Shown: piece after piece, positions 4,796 through 6,499 of the stretch
Layout of the letters: the number at the start of each line of letters is the position of its first letter
Numbering within the stretch: the first letter of the stretch is position 1
Assembly (NCBI GenBank): GCA_902803635.1
Contig: CADCQU010000276.1
Location: 1 to 6,499, forward strand
DNA: 6,499 nucleotides
Direction of reading: 5' to 3'
Source: an uncultured Lachnospiraceae bacterium
GTDB taxonomy: Bacteria > Bacillota > Clostridia > Lachnospirales > Lachnospiraceae
Program-made: the position numbers and the translations under genes
The notes under the pieces: model-generated
Database searches by the model: none
Told to the model about the DNA's origin: nothing
What the model saw: the letters and a program-made list of their open reading frames with translations, nothing else

Positions 4796-6340
4796 TCACC
4801 CCTTCCTCCGCTTCCGCACCCATTTGACTCCCTGTCCGAGCCAAGTCTTAAGGCCTGCCCGGAATTTCCTGTCCAAAACCGCCAACAGGGCCATGGCGGC
4901 GACGGAAATCCCCACGGAGAGGAGGCCATTTGCCAGAATTCCCAGAAGGTCGTTGTCGAAGGAATGGCCGAGGAAGGTCATGAGGCAAAGGCAGAGGCCA
5001 AAGAGCAGGGTGTATCCGTAGTTCCGGACGTAGTAGCCCCGCGGGGACTTTTGGAAGACGTGGCGGAAGACCACGAAGGGCTCCACGATGTCGCAGATGA
5101 AGAGCGTCGTCAGGATGGTGGCCGCGATGACGCCGACCACGCGGAGGTCCTCCGGAAATATCTGTACGAAGAGGAGCGAGAGGACGAGGTTCGCGATTCC
5201 CTCCGCAACGGGCTTCCAGCGGTCATGGTAGAAGGTTCCGGAGGCGTCGCGGAAGAGGAGGGCGGTCTTGCGCATGTACATCGTGAACTGGTTCAGCGTG
5301 ATGACGAAGACGATGGTGCGGGATATTTGCTGCCCGCCGCCGAAGCAGAGCGAGATCACGCTGTCCGCCACGGCGTAGTAGCCAAGGAAGAACACCAGCC
5401 CCAGGATGAAGTTCAGCGTGTAGAAGCGGTCGAAATAGTGCTCCGTCCGCTCGGGGTTCCCCTCCGCGCAGAGGTGTCCCATGATGGACGTGAGCGGCGA
5501 GAAAAAGAGGGCGATGATGGACGCCACGATCCCCGCAAGAAGCGAGTAGTTGCTGTACAGACCCAGGACCACCACGCCGATGAAGCCGGAAATGATCAGG
5601 CTGTCGATGGTGCTGACAAGGATCGTTCCGATCTTGTGCATGCACATCGCCCGGATATTTTTCTTGATCTCGCCCAGAATCCGGGGGGCCAGCGTCTCTC
5701 GCATTTGCAAAATGTCCCCGAAACGTTTCCGGACGACATACTCCGTCAGCGCCCAGATGACCAGCGTCTCGAGGATTTGGCAAATGAGAAAGACGGTGTA
5801 GGAGTGAAAGACGAGGATGGCCGGGATTTGCAGGGCATACCGAAGGAGCTGCCCGATTGTCAAAATGCCCGTGGTGATGTAATTGTCCTTGTGCGCCTCA
5901 ATGAGCGACGTTTTGGCGCTGTAAAGGTAGGAAATGCAGACGGAGACGAGCGTGAGGAAGAAGGTCAGGTACACGTTGTCGTGGATCGTCCCGTAGTCAC
6001 TGATGAGGAGGGGCAAAAAGGGCATCACGACAAGCCCGCCGACGAAAATGATCGCCCCGATGACGCGGTAGACCTTCCGGAAGAGGCCAAAGAGAGCCGC
6101 GACGGTGCGGCGGTCGCCGTCCACGATGGGCTTGTACATGGAGAACGCGATGGCGCCGCCGATGCCAAGCTCCGCCACCGCCAGCATGCCCAGGATGCTC
6201 GCGTAGAGCGAATTGAGGCCATTTACGTCATTTCCGATTTGCTGGATCAACAGCCGCCGCACGTAGAGGGCCGCCACCAGAAGGAGAATCTTCGAGAAGA
6301 CCGACACGCCGACGTTGAGAACGCTTCTTTTTTTATCCAC
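4796..6340 (-). CDS. Polysaccharide flippase-like multi-spanning membrane protein (Wzx/MOP type)
   Basis: This 514-residue, very hydrophobic protein has about 12-14 predicted membrane helices, for example near residues 8-30, 43-68, 92-114, 122-143, 157-178, 180-201, 238-285, 308-330, 400-420, 440-458 and 465-488. It ends in a basic cytoplasmic tail (WVRKRRKG). The N-terminal LNVGVSVFSKILLLVAALYVRR and the GLNSLYASILGMLAVAELGIGGAI region are typical of Firmicute 'polysaccharide biosynthesis/sugar translocase' members of the MOP exporter superfamily, which flip lipid-linked glycans across the membrane. The exact substrate cannot be told. The start is GTG at 6338-6340, chosen because GGAGG (6346-6350) lies 5 nt upstream; no in-frame ATG fits better. 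It follows the partial upstream gene by 24 nt, so the two are probably in one envelope-polysaccharide operon, of which this is the last gene. Its transcript runs through repeat copy B into the shared terminator. Confidence 0.85.
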   Translation of the reverse strand: MDKKRSVLNVGVSVFSKILLLVAALYVRRLLIQQIGNDVNGLNSLYASILGMLAVAELGIGGAIAFSMYKPIVDGDRRTVAALFGLFRKVYRVIGAIIFVGGLVVMPFLPLLISDYGTIHDNVYLTFFLTLVSVCISYLYSAKTSLIEAHKDNYITTGILTIGQLLRYALQIPAILVFHSYTVFLICQILETLVIWALTEYVVRKRFGDILQMRETLAPRILGEIKKNIRAMCMHKIGTILVSTIDSLIISGFIGVVVLGLYSNYSLLAGIVASIIALFFSPLTSIMGHLCAEGNPERTEHYFDRFYTLNFILGLVFFLGYYAVADSVISLCFGGGQQISRTIVFVITLNQFTMYMRKTALLFRDASGTFYHDRWKPVAEGIANLVLSLLFVQIFPEDLRVVGVIAATILTTLFICDIVEPFVVFRHVFQKSPRGYYVRNYGYTLLFGLCLCLMTFLGHSFDNDLLGILANGLLSVGISVAAMALLAVLDRKFRAGLKTWLGQGVKWVRKRRKG

Positions 6341-6345
6341 ATTTG

Positions 6346-6350
6346 CCTCC
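6346..6350 (-). promoter_or_regulatory. Ribosome binding site deciding a GTG start
   Basis: On the minus strand, GGAGG sits 5 nt before GTG at 6338-6340. An ATG overlapping this GTG is in another frame, so GTG is the supported start of the flippase-like gene. Confidence 0.8.
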
Positions 6351-6364
6351 GGGGATGTTAGAGC

Positions 6365-6499
6365 TTACTTATGCCGCAGCCTCCACACAAGGTCGCGAAC
6401 GGGGTGGTAAAGGGTATAGGCGGCCCGCAAAAGCCAGGGGCAGAAACGGATCATGGCGTAGGCCGCGCGGATTTTGAATTTGAAGCTGCGAAGGTCGAG
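6365..6499 (-). CDS. C-terminal end of an unidentified protein (5' partial)
   Basis: The minus-strand frame is open from the window edge for 44 codons and ends in TAA at 6365-6367. The visible tail begins LDLRSFKFKIRAAYAM and ends RDLVWRLRHK; it is rich in Arg, aromatic and aliphatic residues, like an amphipathic helical tail. Tails of this kind are common in glycosyltransferases of polysaccharide loci, and the flippase-like gene starts 24 nt downstream, which would suit that role. No catalytic motif is in view, so the function is a guess. The open frame to the edge, continuous coding composition and tight spacing support a real gene. Confidence 0.55.
   Translation of the reverse strand, partial: LDLRSFKFKIRAAYAMIRFCPWLLRAAYTLYHPVRDLVWRLRHK

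Noticed and set aside
4964..6361. 465-codon plus-strand open frame opposite the flippase gene
   Set aside because: Its translation is a low-complexity run of Asp, Glu, Arg, Val and His typical of the antisense of GC-biased codons. The opposite strand encodes a clear multi-spanning membrane protein with its own ribosome site.

Overview
The window looks like chromosomal DNA from a GC-rich anaerobic Firmicute. Clostridia such as Lachnospiraceae, or Negativicutes, both fit. The grounds are strong GGAGG-type ribosome binding sites, a clostridial-style pyrophosphate-type phosphofructokinase, a YdjG/YdjH/YdjI-like gene set, and short GC-rich palindromic repeats placed just after genes. The genus cannot be fixed from the sequence alone. 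No phage, transposase, CRISPR, rRNA or tRNA signal is visible.

Left part (2-3257, + strand): three consecutive genes resemble the ydjG-ydjH-ydjI part of the Bacillus subtilis pspA-ydjGHI envelope-stress operon. They encode a zinc-ribbon protein with a C-terminal membrane helix (5' end cut off by the window), a secreted and membrane-anchored TPM-domain protein, and an SPFH/YdjI-like protein ending in a glutamine-rich linker and two zinc ribbons. The first two genes abut with no gap. The third follows a 214-nt gap packed with six predicted hairpins: a two-hairpin dispersed repeat, an 8-bp palindrome and three tandem hairpins with a 28-29 nt period. The gap also holds a possible 22-codon upstream ORF. 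A strong hairpin at 3275-3311 closes the unit.

Middle part (3344-4732, + strand): a single-gene unit encodes a 419-residue phosphofructokinase. Its active-site signature (GGNDS and PKTIDND) points to pyrophosphate as phosphoryl donor. It has a plausible promoter, a strong ribosome binding site and a 50-nt perfectly palindromic terminator.

Right part (4734-6499, - strand): a convergent unit carries the C-terminal end of an unidentified protein, then 24 nt later a 514-residue multi-spanning flippase-like protein, probably the end of a surface-polysaccharide operon. The flippase gene is followed by a second copy of the dispersed repeat, in the same orientation and at nearly the same distance from the stop codon as the copy after the TPM gene. 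The large palindrome at 4683-4732 can terminate transcription from both sides.

The YdjGHI-like proteins probably work together at the membrane. The phosphofructokinase (central glycolysis) and the flippase (envelope polysaccharide) are separate units. The least explained item is the hairpin-rich leader between the TPM and SPFH genes.
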